Shown: positions 28,044-37,039 of the stretch, piece by piece
Layout: each line of letters opens with the position of its first letter
Numbering within the stretch: position 1 is the stretch's first letter
Position numbers and translations under genes: made by a program
Assembly (NCBI RefSeq): GCF_014926405.1
Contig: NZ_JACXXJ020000005.1
Span: 1,369,001-1,433,000, forward strand
DNA: 64,000 nt
DNA from: Agrobacterium vitis
GTDB lineage: Bacteria > Pseudomonadota > Alphaproteobacteria > Rhizobiales > Rhizobiaceae
Direction of reading: 5' to 3'
Notes under the pieces: generated by a model
What the model saw: the letters and a program-made list of their open reading frames with translations, nothing else
The model's database searches: none
Told to the model about the DNA's origin: nothing

Positions 28044-28751
28044 ATGATGTTCGATCCACCATTGGTCGCGGCCACTTTGGTGCGCCGTTACAAACGCTTT
28101 CTCTTCGACGCCGTGTTGGAAGACGGCAGCGAAATCACCGGATTTTGCGCCAATACCGGCTCGATGCGCGGATTGACTACGCCCGGCTCCCGTATTTACC
28201 TGTCGCAAAGCGACAAGCCGGGCCGGAAGTATCGCTATGGGTTTGAGTTGATCGAAGCCGATGGCACATTGGTCGGTGTCAATACCAGCCTTCCCAATCG
28301 TCTGGCGCAGGAGGCGATCCGCGCCGGTCTGGTCAGCGATCTCTTACACTATCCGCAGATCCGCACCGAGCAGCGTTATGGCGAGAACTCCCGGATCGAC
28401 CTTCTTTTGTCGGGGCCTGGCAAAGCGGATTGCTATGTCGAAGTGAAGAACGTCCATTTCATCCGTGAAACAGGACTGGCGGAATTTCCAGATAGCGTCA
28501 CCACGAGAGGTGCAAAACATTTGACCGAAATGGCCAAGCTGGTGACGGCAGGCAAGCGGGCGGCGATGCTCTATGTGATCCAGCGGCAGGATTGCGATGT
28601 CCTGGCGATCTGCGCCGATCTCGACCCCGCCTATGGCCGGGCCTTTACCGCCGCCATAAGCCAGGGTGTCGAGGCCTATGCGGTGAAATGCGCAATCACA
28701 CCGGGCGGGATCATTCCGTCTTGCAGCGTTCCCGTGCGGCTGACCGTTTGA
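28044..28751 (+). CDS. sfsA: DNA/RNA nuclease-fold protein SfsA
   Basis: The 235-residue product shows the SfsA pattern: RYKRFLFDAVLEDG, CANTGSMRGLTTPGSRIYLS, then the nuclease-like motif with RIDLLLSG and CYVEVKNVHF, and TRGAKHLTEM. SfsA was named for sugar fermentation stimulation in E. coli, but its fold (OB plus PD-(D/E)XK-type core) points to nucleic-acid binding. The gene lies 24 bases after phaC and may be co-transcribed. In many alphaproteobacteria sfsA is followed directly by map and radC; here a convergent gene pair intervenes. Confidence 0.93.
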   Translation: MMFDPPLVAATLVRRYKRFLFDAVLEDGSEITGFCANTGSMRGLTTPGSRIYLSQSDKPGRKYRYGFELIEADGTLVGVNTSLPNRLAQEAIRAGLVSDLLHYPQIRTEQRYGENSRIDLLLSGPGKADCYVEVKNVHFIRETGLAEFPDSVTTRGAKHLTEMAKLVTAGKRAAMLYVIQRQDCDVLAICADLDPAYGRAFTAAISQGVEAYAVKCAITPGGIIPSCSVPVRLTV

Positions 28752-28767
28752 CGACATCATGATTTGA

Positions 28768-29814
28768 CTACACCATGAAATGAATGGCCGTCAGCGCAAT
28801 CGCCGCCAGCGCCAGGATGGAAAGGCTACCCGCCGCCAGCACCCTGCCCCCGGACGCCAGCAGGCTGCGCAGATCAACCTGGAGACCAAGCGCCGCCATC
28901 GATAGAGTGGTGAGAAATCCCGACAGATGCTGCGAAGGCTCCAGCAGGACATGCGGCAGGACATCCAGGGATCGAGCCACCATCAATGCCAGAAAGCCGA
29001 CGATGAACCAGGGCGCCAGTTGCGCAAAGCTGACCTTACGCTCATTTTTGAACCCGGACCCCATTTCCATACCTCTGGCACTCATCTCCAATCCCAGCAG
29101 GCCCAGTCCCAGCAGAACAGGCCCCAGCATCATCACGCGGATCAGTTTGACCAGCGTGCCGACTTGCAGGCTGACCAGCCCGAAGGACGCAGTGGCTGCA
29201 AGCACTTGCGGAACGGCATAGACCGTCATGCCCGCCAGAATTCCGTAATGGCGGGGGTCCAGACCGGCTTGAAAAGCCACCAGCGGCAGCAGAAGCACAA
29301 CAAGAATACCAAGCACCGCAGTAAAGGCAATGGACGACGCTACCTCGTCGGCATCGGCGCCGATCACCGGGGCTGCCGCCATGATCGCCGAATTTCCGCA
29401 AATCGAATTGCCGCAGGCAACCAACAAAGCCAGCGGATGCGGCAATCCGATAACACGCCCAATCACATAACTGCTGACCAAGCCGCAACAGACCACGGCA
29501 ATCACAAAAGCTATCAGGGTGAACCCGCTCCCGGCGATCTGACTAATGCTGACCGATGCGCCCAAAAGAACAATGGCAAGTTCCAGCACGGTTTTTGCGC
29601 AGGCATGAATGCCTTTGTTCACGACCTGCGGCAGGACAAACAGGCTTTTGACCAGGGTGCCGAGTAAAATGCACCAGACCAGGGCATCGACAGGCGTCAG
29701 CCCCGTGACACGCTGAACCGTAAAGGCGAGAGCATAGCCTCCCAAAGCGACAACGCTGGACAGGGCAATCCCAGGCGCAAGCGAGATAACGGGGCGAAAC
29801 AGGCGCATTTTCAT
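28768..29814 (-). CDS. YeiH family putative sulfate/anion exporter
   Basis: The 348-residue membrane protein has about ten to eleven hydrophobic segments and matches the UPF0324/YeiH family: LGTLVKSLF, CGNSICGNSAIMAAAPVIGADADEVASS and the late GLQVDLRSL are typical. The family is often annotated as a sulfate exporter, without firm proof. It is divergent from a LysR regulator 100 bases away, the same pairing as yeiH-yeiE in E. coli. The pair sits between sfsA and map. Confidence 0.88.
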   Translation of the reverse strand: MKMRLFRPVISLAPGIALSSVVALGGYALAFTVQRVTGLTPVDALVWCILLGTLVKSLFVLPQVVNKGIHACAKTVLELAIVLLGASVSISQIAGSGFTLIAFVIAVVCCGLVSSYVIGRVIGLPHPLALLVACGNSICGNSAIMAAAPVIGADADEVASSIAFTAVLGILVVLLLPLVAFQAGLDPRHYGILAGMTVYAVPQVLAATASFGLVSLQVGTLVKLIRVMMLGPVLLGLGLLGLEMSARGMEMGSGFKNERKVSFAQLAPWFIVGFLALMVARSLDVLPHVLLEPSQHLSGFLTTLSMAALGLQVDLRSLLASGGRVLAAGSLSILALAAIALTAIHFMV

Positions 29815-29914
29815 ACCTTTCCATCGGTTGGCCTGTTTTGCATGGGAAATTCATTTTACTCCAACGCATAATTGACTACAGTTCATGCAGAATAATTTCA
29901 CAATCGAGATCACC

Positions 29915-30799
29915 ATGACACTTGAGCAATTGACCATTTTCCTTGCCGTTGCCGAGCGTCAGCATGTCACTCGGGCGGCAGAGGCAATCGGCCTGACGCC
30001 GTCCGCCGTCAGCGCGGCTATCCGCGCCTTGGAGACCAATCACGATGTCCTGCTGTTTGACCGGGTTGGACGGGGTATAGAACTTACCCAGGCAGGCCGG
30101 ATCTTCACCGATGAGGCCCGCGCAACGCTTGATGCCGCAAACCATGCGGCATTGGTGCTGGCCGAACTGGGTGGGTTAAGCCGGGGCAAGCTGACCATCC
30201 ATGCCAGCCAGACAGTGGCCAGCCATTGGCTGCCACGCAAAATGATGCAGTTTCATGGCCTTTATCCGGATATTGAACTGGCGCTGACCATCGGCAATTC
30301 CGCCTCGGTCGCCGCCGCCGTCGAGACGGGCAGCGCGGAACTGGGCTTTGTCGAGGCCGAAATACCTTCTGATATATTGACGCATCTGGTGGTCGCAGAA
30401 GACGAAATGGTCATCGTCGTCCCCTGCGGCCATCCGCTGGCTGATCCCGCGGCGGATCTGCCAGCGGCGATTCTGGCCACGCCCTGGATCTTGCGGGAGA
30501 AAGGTTCGGGTACGCGCGCCTATTTCGAGCAGGCATTGAAGGCGATGGAGATAGAGCCGTCATCGCTGACCGTGGCCTTGACCTTTCCATCCAATGAAGC
30601 GGTGCTATCGGCGCTTGGGGCGGGCGGCTGCGCCAGCGCGCTGTCTCGGTCGGCAGTGCAAGCGCTTGTGGCGAGCGGCATATTGCAGATTGCTCCGATC
30701 CCACTTCCGCCTCGTCATTTCACCGCCCTTAGCCACCGTGAGAGGCGCATCAGTGGCGCGGCCCGTGCCTTCCTGCAAGGAGCCACTGACTGCAATTGA
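29915..30799 (+). CDS. LysR-family regulator (YeiE-like)
   Basis: The 294-residue product has the N-terminal winged helix (LEQLTIFLAVAERQHVTRAAEAIGLTPSAVSAAIRALE) and a C-terminal periplasmic-binding-like effector domain (LTIHASQTVASHWLPRKM, then GHPLAD). The ATG at 29915 was chosen over 29885 because it starts directly at the conserved MTLEQL. It is divergent from yeiH with a 100-base shared control region, so by the usual LysR rule it probably regulates yeiH. The effector is unknown; sulfur compounds or sulfite are plausible from the YeiE literature. Confidence 0.87.
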   Translation: MTLEQLTIFLAVAERQHVTRAAEAIGLTPSAVSAAIRALETNHDVLLFDRVGRGIELTQAGRIFTDEARATLDAANHAALVLAELGGLSRGKLTIHASQTVASHWLPRKMMQFHGLYPDIELALTIGNSASVAAAVETGSAELGFVEAEIPSDILTHLVVAEDEMVIVVPCGHPLADPAADLPAAILATPWILREKGSGTRAYFEQALKAMEIEPSSLTVALTFPSNEAVLSALGAGGCASALSRSAVQALVASGILQIAPIPLPPRHFTALSHRERRISGAARAFLQGATDCN

Positions 30800-30924
30800 A
30801 GGTGACCTGGATATAGCAGGCCGGAAGCGGTTAAGAATTGATCGTACTCTGCGGATCGTGATGGACGAACAACCTTTGCCTGCGGTATGTAAAAAACTGA
30901 AATTGATTGCGGGATGATAGTGGA

Positions 30925-31761
30925 ATGGTAAATTACATCGACGCGGCAACCGCGCCGCTCAAAAACACCGGTGCGATCCGTCTTTATGGCGCGGATGCTT
31001 TCGAAGCGATGCGCAAGGCTTGCCAGGTCACAGCCCGCTGCCTGGACGCCCTGGCCCCGATGGTGAAGCCCGGCGTTACCACCAATGAAATCGACAGGTT
31101 TGTCTTTGATTTTGGCATGGATAACGGTGTTCTGCCTGCAACCCTGAATTATCGCGGCTACCGGCATTCAGTCTGCACCTCGATCAACCATGTCGTCTGC
31201 CATGGTATTCCCGATGACAAACCTTTGCGCGAAGGCGATATCGTCAATATCGACGTGACCTATGTGGTGGATGGCTGGCATGGCGATTCCAGCCGGATGT
31301 ATCCGGTCGGCGAAATCAAGCGCGCCGCCGAACGTCTGCTCGAAGTCACCCATGAATGCCTGATGCGTGGCATAGAGGTCGTCAGGCCGGGAACGCGCAC
31401 CGGCGCGATCGGTGCGGCCATCCAAAGCTTTGCCGAGGCGCAGCGCTGTTCCGTGGTGCGGGATTTCTGCGGCCACGGCGTTGGGCAACTGTTTCACGAC
31501 AGCCCGAATATCCTGCATTATGGTCGGCCCGATGAAGGCCCGGAAATACGCGAGGGCATGATCTTCACCATCGAGCCGATGATCAATCTCGGCAAGCCGC
31601 ATGTAAAGGTATTGGCCGATGGCTGGACGGCGGTGACCCGAGACCGGTCGTTGACGGCGCAGTATGAACATACCGTCGGTGTTACCTCGTCCGGCTGCGA
31701 AATCTTCACACTGTCGCCTGCCGGGCTTGACCGTCCGGGCCTGCCTCCCTTGCAAGGCTGA
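30925..31761 (+). CDS. map: Methionine aminopeptidase, type I
   Basis: The 278-residue product has the five metal ligands of the pita-bread fold: aspartates in NIDVTYVVDGWHGDSSR, histidine in FCGHGVGQLFH, glutamate in FTIEPMIN and glutamate in QYEHTVGVT. NHVVCHGIPD holds the substrate-positioning histidine. It removes the N-terminal methionine from new proteins in the cytoplasm. The ATG at 30925 is preferred to a TTG at 30907. It is followed three bases later by radC, so the two are an operon. The N-terminal extension before FEAMRKACQV is about 20 residues. Confidence 0.96.
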   Translation: MVNYIDAATAPLKNTGAIRLYGADAFEAMRKACQVTARCLDALAPMVKPGVTTNEIDRFVFDFGMDNGVLPATLNYRGYRHSVCTSINHVVCHGIPDDKPLREGDIVNIDVTYVVDGWHGDSSRMYPVGEIKRAAERLLEVTHECLMRGIEVVRPGTRTGAIGAAIQSFAEAQRCSVVRDFCGHGVGQLFHDSPNILHYGRPDEGPEIREGMIFTIEPMINLGKPHVKVLADGWTAVTRDRSLTAQYEHTVGVTSSGCEIFTLSPAGLDRPGLPPLQG

Positions 31762-31764
31762 GCA

Positions 31765-32601
31765 ATGAACAAGCCTCCGCGCTTTAACGTCGACGAAACC
31801 GCCTCCTCGTCCTTCCTGCCGGATCAGGACGAGAGCTTCGATTACGAGCAGGACGAACGCGGTTTTTTTGCCGAACAGGTCCAGAAGCCGAAGGCGATGA
31901 AAAAGGCGCCGGACACCAGTGCCAAGCGGCCCGAACATTACCATGGTCACCGTGAACGGCTGCGCCTGCGGTTTAAGGAAAAGGGCGACGAGGCGCTGGC
32001 CGATTACGAAGTGCTGGAACTGCTGTTGTTCCGGCTGATCCCACGGCGTGACACCAAACCAATTGCCAAGGCCCTGCTGGACCGGTTTGGCAGCCTTGCG
32101 GGAGTATTTGGCGCAAAGCACAGCCTGCTTCAGGAAGTGAAAGGCGTCGGCGAGGCCGTGGCGCTTGATCTGAAGCTGATTTCATCGGCAGCGCAGCGGA
32201 TGCTGAAAAGCGAATTGAAGGGCAAGCAGATCCTGTCCTCCTGGTCGAGCGTGATCGACTATTGCCATGCCGCCATGGCCTATGAAACCACCGAACAGTT
32301 CCGCATCCTGTTTCTCGACAAGCGCAATACGCTGATCGCCGATGAAGTGCAGGGCCGAGGCACGGTTGACCACACGCCCGTCTATCCGCGTGAAGTGGTC
32401 AAACGCGCGCTCGAATTATCCGCCACGGCCATTATCCTCGTGCATAACCACCCAAGTGGTGATCCGACCCCATCGCGCGCCGATATTGAGATGACCAAGA
32501 CCATTATCGATACGGCCAAACCTCTCGGCATCACCGTGCATGACCATGTCATCATCGGCAAACAGGGCCATGCCAGCCTGAAAGGCCTGCGGCTGATCTG
32601 A
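31765..32601 (+). CDS. radC: RadC family JAMM/MPN domain protein
   Basis: The 278-residue product has the helix-hairpin-helix-like N-terminal region ([22 protein letters not shown]) and the C-terminal JAMM domain with the metal motif [14 protein letters not shown]. Named DNA repair protein RadC, but direct proof of a repair function is weak and it may be a metal-dependent hydrolase. An acidic N-terminal extension of about 55 residues ([11 protein letters not shown] at the start) is longer than in E. coli. It overlaps no gene but begins three bases after map, so translation is probably coupled. Confidence 0.94.
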   Translation: MNKPPRFNVDETASSSFLPDQDESFDYEQDERGFFAEQVQKPKAMKKAPDTSAKRPEHYHGHRERLRLRFKEKGDEALADYEVLELLLFRLIPRRDTKPIAKALLDRFGSLAGVFGAKHSLLQEVKGVGEAVALDLKLISSAAQRMLKSELKGKQILSSWSSVIDYCHAAMAYETTEQFRILFLDKRNTLIADEVQGRGTVDHTPVYPREVVKRALELSATAIILVHNHPSGDPTPSRADIEMTKTIIDTAKPLGITVHDHVIIGKQGHASLKGLRLI

Positions 32602-32721
32602 GCTTGATGTTCTAACCGTATCAGCTTGAGACATCCGCTATCTTATTGTTAAGCTTGACTGTTCAGCCTTCGGTAAACCGTGTCCGCTACACCTTGTTAT
32701 ACCAAGCCAAGGACGGACCAG

Positions 32722-33048
32722 ATGAGCATTTCCGGTATTTTGAACAGTGCAACATCCGGCATGTTGGCCCAGCAGACGCGGCTGACCAATATTGCCAGCA
32801 ATATCGCCAATGCCGATACACCCGGATATCAACGGCTGAACACCACTCTTTCGGCCAGCGGCTCAGGCGTTGCAGCAACCACAACCCGCTCCACGGATGC
32901 GCCCGCAACGCAAGACACCTCAAATGTCGATCCCTTGCGTGAGATAACCGACATGATCGGTGCCGAAAACGGTTTCGCCGCCAATGCGAAAGTGTTCGAG
33001 ACCGGTGCCGATATGTGGGACATGCTGATGAGCGTCAAACGCGACTAG
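32722..33048 (+). CDS. Orphan flagellar rod-family protein (FlgB/FlgC-like)
   Basis: The 108-residue product begins MSISGILNSATSGMLAQQ and has the rod-protein N-terminal signature NIASNIANADTPGYQ, followed by a variable Ser/Thr/Ala-rich centre and a C-terminal helix with ENGFAANAKVFETGADMWD. These are the paired N- and C-terminal coiled-coil ends shared by rod, hook and hook-filament proteins. It is shorter than FlgC (about 135-140) because the central beta region is small. No other flagellar gene is near, so it is an orphan; it may be a divergent rod paralogue or have another role. An AAGGACGGACCAG stretch precedes the start. Confidence 0.78.
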   Translation: MSISGILNSATSGMLAQQTRLTNIASNIANADTPGYQRLNTTLSASGSGVAATTTRSTDAPATQDTSNVDPLREITDMIGAENGFAANAKVFETGADMWDMLMSVKRD

Positions 33049-33061
33049 CTCTTTGTTTTAC

Positions 33062-33159
33062 GCATTTCCGAACGGAAAACCGCTTCACACTTTTCCTGGA
33101 AATGCTCTTGTTTTACGCATTTCCGGACGGAAAACCGCTCACACTTTTCCTGGAAATGC
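33062..33159. repeat. Two tandem palindromic repeats (55-bp period)
   Basis: Units 33062-33105 and 33117-33159 each consist of the arm GCATTTCC, a core GGAAAACCGCT-CACACTTTTCC and the arm GGAAATGC, which pair into a hairpin. The core is the same as in the repeats upstream of recG (12889-13030), but the arms differ in a compensating way. Confidence 0.9.
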
Positions 33160-33165
33160 TCGCCC

Positions 33166-33792
33166 TCACCCACCCCAATATTGCCGGGCGGCAAGGCCGA
33201 GAGAAATCAGGCCGAAGCCGATCAGCAGCACGGCGGAGCCGCGTTGAACCCAGATCGTGAAATGGTCCGGCAATCGGCTTTTCAGCCAGACGACGGCGCC
33301 GCACAGCGCAAACCACCAGATCAGCGAGCCGAGAAACACGCCTGCAACCAGAAAGAACGGGCTGACTTCGCCGGTATCGGCGAGACCCGCGCCTGCAAAT
33401 AATGCTGCGAAACCGAAGATCGTCGCAGGATTGGTAATCGTCAGCCCGAAGGTGGACATGGTGGTGCGGATAAAATCGCTGGCCTTGATCTGTGCTGCCG
33501 GTCGCGGTGGTCGCGCTGCAAGCATGCGGATACCAATCAGCAAAATCAGCGTGCCGCCGATCAGTTTCAGCGGCAGCGATATTTCAGCCAGAAGATCCTG
33601 CATGGCGGCAAATCCCGCTGCGGCGGCAATGGCGAAGACCATATCGCCGATGGCAGCCCCAAGCCCGGCGGAGACCCCATGCCAAAAACCGCGCTCCATG
33701 GTGCGGTTGATACAGAGCGTGCCGATTGGCCCAATCGGTGCGGCCACGGCAATGCCGAGCAACACGCCCTTGAGCAGCAGGATAATCAGCAT
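33166..33792 (-). CDS. LysE/RhtB family amino-acid exporter
   Basis: The 208-residue membrane protein has six hydrophobic segments and the LysE-family start LLLKGVLLGIAVAAPIGPIGTLCINRTM, with the conserved GxxPGP-like AAPIGPIG. Members export lysine, threonine, homoserine or related compounds across the inner membrane; the substrate here is unknown. The ATG at 33792 is chosen because GGAG lies five bases before it; a GTG at 33807 would precede that site. It is a single gene, ending just beside the tandem palindromic repeats, which may act as its transcript 3' end. Confidence 0.87.
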   Translation of the reverse strand: MLIILLLKGVLLGIAVAAPIGPIGTLCINRTMERGFWHGVSAGLGAAIGDMVFAIAAAAGFAAMQDLLAEISLPLKLIGGTLILLIGIRMLAARPPRPAAQIKASDFIRTTMSTFGLTITNPATIFGFAALFAGAGLADTGEVSPFFLVAGVFLGSLIWWFALCGAVVWLKSRLPDHFTIWVQRGSAVLLIGFGLISLGLAARQYWGG

Positions 33793-34255
33793 GTTTTTCT
33801 CCGTCACAGAGGCCTTATCCGTGACGGATGAAAGCAGAAACAGTCATGTACCGGCAGCGCGGCGAGCCTTGACGAGGCATAACGTCGAGAACCCCATTCG
33901 GTTCGCGAATTATGCCGTGCCAGCACTGCAACGGCCCAAAAGCGCGGGCAAAGAGCTCGGACCAAAGACGCTGTACTGCATAATTCCTCAAACCGGAACC
34001 GAATAAAGGAAAAGCTGGAACCGCAATTCCAGCGCGTAACAATGCCGAAGCAACAACCAAAATTTTATAGAATTCCCGTCTTGCGAGATGCCAGCCGACC
34101 ATGCAACGGTTTTGCCTGTTAAAACATGCCTCCCGAAAGGCTGCAGCAGTTTCGGGAAAAAGACACGCGAAAACAAAAACCTATGGCATATCGGGTGAAT
34201 CCCGAATCATGCAACCCGCTATAGGGAAGAGAATCGGCACAGGTGAGGAAGCAAT
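33793..34255. other. Intergenic region between the LysE exporter and the MHS transporter
   Basis: About 460 bases between divergent genes. Short minus-strand frames here look random. It contains TACTGCATAATT (33975-33986), which is also seen in a palindromic element at 46517. The rest should be promoter region for both neighbours. Confidence 0.45.
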
Positions 34256-35575
34256 ATGGCAGAGAGACAAAGCGCACCACCAGCGGGCGAAAATAGCGGT
34301 GATATGGCGCGTCGACTGCGCTCCATTTTCAGCGGCTCCATCGGCAATATGGTCGAATATTACGATTTTTACGTCTATTCTGCCTTTTCCCTGTATTTCG
34401 CACCCGCTTTTTTTCCCAATAGCGATCCGACTGCGCAATTGCTCAACAGCGCCGGTATTTTTGCTGTCGGCTTTATCATGCGGCCTGTCGGCGGGTGGTT
34501 CTTCGGGGTCTATGCCGATAGCAAGGGGCGTAAATCGGCACTGACGCTTTCGGTCCTGCTGATGTGTTTCGGGTCGCTGCTGATCGCGGTCACGCCGGGC
34601 TTTGCGACGATCGGTTATGCCGCCCCCGCCATCCTGATGCTGGCCCGCATGTTGCAGGGCCTCAGCCTTGGCGGAGAATACGGCACCAGCGCCACCTATC
34701 TTTCCGAAATGGCGACGAAAGAGCGGCGTGGCTTTTATTCGAGCTTCCAATATGTGACGCTGATCAGCGGACAGCTTTGCGCCATTCTGGTCTTGTTGCT
34801 GCTTCAAAAGCTGCTGCTAACGGGTGAGGAGCTGGAGGCCTGGGGCTGGCGCATTCCCTTCGTCATCGGCGGCGCACTGGCGATTATCGCCCTCTTCTTA
34901 CGCCGGAACATGGCCGAAACGGAACAATTCCAGCGGGCCTCAGAAAAGGTGCGGACCAATCCACTGCGCGAACTGATGAAATATCCACGGCAGGTCTTCA
35001 CGGTCATTGGCCTGACCCTGGGCGGCACTGTCGCCTTCTACACCTATACGACCTATATGCAGAAATTCCTTGTGAACACCGTGCATCTCAGCAAGGACGA
35101 TTCGACACTGGTGTCGGCAGGCGCGCTGTTTTTCTACATGTGCCTTCAACCCCTTGTCGGATTGCTGTCCGACAAGATTGGCCGCAGACCGATCTTGATC
35201 GCCTTCGGCGTACTCGGCACGCTTTGCACCGTGCCGCTGCTAACCACGCTGAGCACCGCTTCCAATGCGCTGGAAGCCTTTTTCATCATTGTCGCGGCGC
35301 TGGTTATCGTATCAGGCTATACTGCCATCAACGCAGTGGTGAAGGCGGAACTATTTCCAACCGGGGTTCGGGCGCTGGGTGTTGGCCTGCCCTATGCACT
35401 CACCGTGTCGATCTTCGGTGGCACTGCCGAATATGTCGCATTATGGTTCAAGCAGGCTGGCCATGAAAGCTGGTTCTACTGGTATGTGTCGGGATGTATC
35501 GCGGTCTCGCTGATCGTCTATGCCGTGATGCCGGATACACAAAAAACCTCCCATATCGACAGAGAAGCAGTGTGA
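34256..35575 (+). CDS. MFS transporter, metabolite:H+ symporter (MHS) family, KgtP-like
   Basis: The 439-residue membrane protein has 12 hydrophobic segments and the MHS-family signature: NMVEYYDFYVYS at helix 1, RPVGGWFFGVYADSKGRKSAL in loop 2-3, RMLQGLSLGGEYGTSATYLSE at helix 4-5 and SDKIGRRP after helix 8. It resembles alpha-ketoglutarate permease (KgtP) and shikimate/dicarboxylate transporters, so it probably imports an organic acid with protons. The substrate is inferred from the family only. The ATG at 34256 has a GAGGAAG ribosome binding site. It is a single gene. Confidence 0.9.
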   Translation: MAERQSAPPAGENSGDMARRLRSIFSGSIGNMVEYYDFYVYSAFSLYFAPAFFPNSDPTAQLLNSAGIFAVGFIMRPVGGWFFGVYADSKGRKSALTLSVLLMCFGSLLIAVTPGFATIGYAAPAILMLARMLQGLSLGGEYGTSATYLSEMATKERRGFYSSFQYVTLISGQLCAILVLLLLQKLLLTGEELEAWGWRIPFVIGGALAIIALFLRRNMAETEQFQRASEKVRTNPLRELMKYPRQVFTVIGLTLGGTVAFYTYTTYMQKFLVNTVHLSKDDSTLVSAGALFFYMCLQPLVGLLSDKIGRRPILIAFGVLGTLCTVPLLTTLSTASNALEAFFIIVAALVIVSGYTAINAVVKAELFPTGVRALGVGLPYALTVSIFGGTAEYVALWFKQAGHESWFYWYVSGCIAVSLIVYAVMPDTQKTSHIDREAV

Positions 35576-35928
35576 CCGGCGGGCTTCAAACCTCCAGGAA
35601 TTGCCTGAAAGGCTATGAAAAACCCCGCCCGGCATAGCCTGGGCGGGGTAACCAGAGGTTGGGGGCCGACGATCCGGCTCCGATAGGGGGGGGCGAAACC
35701 CTCACATCAGCCCCACTCACGAACGAGTGGCGAACCGATAAGTTCCACCTCATTCATCTAGGATTTCCTTAATGATCCTGTTTTATTTTAGCAGAACTTA
35801 AAAGCCACGGCTCTTTCGAGATTTTTGGATCGATTATACGATTTGAAATGATCGTAGCGACATGCAACCACGCTTCGCGCACCGGCCGCGATAACCACAA
35901 TCATGCCTCATGCGGGAGGAGGCCCATC
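35576..35928. other. Intergenic region after the MHS transporter
   Basis: About 350 bases without a gene. A stem of CCCCGCCC (35623-35630) and GGGCGGGG (35641-35648) lies near the transporter stop and may be its terminator, although no T-run follows. The rest is AT-rich toward 35928 and should hold the promoter of the DUF1883 gene. Confidence 0.5.
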
Positions 35929-36234
35929 ATGACCAAACCGAGCTTTCGGTTCACCCATTACGATCTGAAGGAATTACGGGCGGGCACCATTCTGGAAGTC
36001 CAGTTGAATGCCATCAACAATGTCCGACTTATGACCGCCAGTAATTTCCAGCGCTTCAAGGAAGGGCTGGATTACAAATTTGCCGGCGGTGTCGCCAAGA
36101 AGGCCCCGGTCAAAATCGTCGTTCCCGAGCAAGCCCATTGGCACCTGATCGTTGATATGGAAGGCCATCATGGCCTGGCGGAATCCTCGGTGAAGATGGT
36201 CGCACCGCCAGTGAAATCCAAAAAGGCGAGCTGA
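35929..36234 (+). CDS. DUF1883 domain protein
   Basis: The 101-residue product matches DUF1883 along its length: THYDLKELRAGTILEVQLN, then VRLMTASNFQRFKEG and VVPEQAHWHLIVDMEGHHGL. The family is of unknown function but is found in rhizobia and elsewhere, sometimes fused to TIR or other domains in defence-like settings; here it stands alone without such partners. A GGGAGGAGG ribosome binding site precedes the ATG at 35929, which decides this start over one at 35848. The C-terminus is basic (KSKKAS). Confidence 0.88.
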   Translation: MTKPSFRFTHYDLKELRAGTILEVQLNAINNVRLMTASNFQRFKEGLDYKFAGGVAKKAPVKIVVPEQAHWHLIVDMEGHHGLAESSVKMVAPPVKSKKAS

Positions 36235-36253
36235 CACCGCTATAGCATCGAAC

Positions 36254-37039
36254 TCAAGCGCGCGCAGCCCTCAGCACCTCATAGGCCGACTGCATATCGA
36301 CAAAGCGGGCCGCGCGCCGTGCTTCTGCTTCCATATCGCTGCCCCAGTGCTCGTCCGTCCAGTTCTCGTCCAGATGGGCGAGATCCCAGGCGTCGAACAA
36401 GGTCAACTGGCCATCGGCCAGCGCCAGCGCCAGAATGGCGGACCCTGTCAGAGTCGTCATCACGTGCAGGCTGGCGAGCGCCACACCATCGCGATAGCGC
36501 TGCAATGCCCGATCAAATGCCTCGATTGCGTCCGATGGCTGGGGTTGGTAGATGATGCCGCTGGTCTGAAGAACCCGTGCCCCATGTGTGTCGGCTAGCC
36601 AGTCCAAAACTGGATCCCATTTAACACTCTGACGCTCCACCAGCTCCTGAGGCGCATCGGCCCGGTAGCACAGCATGTCATTGCCGCAGAACCGGACAAT
36701 ATCGTCCAACACCTCTTGAGTATTGACGCTGACGGCATCAAGCGCTGTATTGACCAGCCGGGTAACCGGCATCGTCGCGGGATCGATGAACTCACCTTGC
36801 TCCTGCCATTCGCCAGCAACCAACGCAGCCAAAGGCTCGGTCGGCAGCACGAGGGCGTTGCGGGCTGGTGTCTTGACCGTCTTGCCATCCAGAAGCACTG
36901 CATGACCGTCCTGCCCCGCTGCAACGGTCACGTCTTTATAAAAGCGCTTCGGCAAGGGCTTTTTCATCTGGATCTGCGCCCGGCGTACCGGATCAGGATC
37001 GCTCAATTCAGGCGTCAGGCCCTCGAAAATATCACGCAT
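36254..37039 (-). CDS. ATP12-family F1-ATPase assembly chaperone
   Basis: The 261-residue product fits the ATP12 family: KRFYKDVTVAAGQDGHAVLLDGKTVKTPARN at the start, EWQEQGEFIDPATMPVTRL, FCGNDMLCYRADAP and HVMTTLTGSAILALALADG. ATP12 in mitochondria binds the F1 alpha subunit before assembly; alphaproteobacterial members are assumed to do the same. The start overlaps the end of the HAD gene by eight bases, and the upstream genes RluA and HAD are on the same strand, so it is the last gene of an operon. Confidence 0.92.
   Translation of the reverse strand: MRDIFEGLTPELSDPDPVRRAQIQMKKPLPKRFYKDVTVAAGQDGHAVLLDGKTVKTPARNALVLPTEPLAALVAGEWQEQGEFIDPATMPVTRLVNTALDAVSVNTQEVLDDIVRFCGNDMLCYRADAPQELVERQSVKWDPVLDWLADTHGARVLQTSGIIYQPQPSDAIEAFDRALQRYRDGVALASLHVMTTLTGSAILALALADGQLTLFDAWDLAHLDENWTDEHWGSDMEAEARRAARFVDMQSAYEVLRAARA

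Noticed and set aside
26400..28208. 602-residue minus-strand frame opposite phaC
   Set aside because: Antisense shadow; phaC has all catalytic motifs on the plus strand.
33815..34176. Minus-strand frames in the gap before the MHS transporter
   Set aside because: Mixed composition, no ribosome binding site, no family; treated as promoter region.
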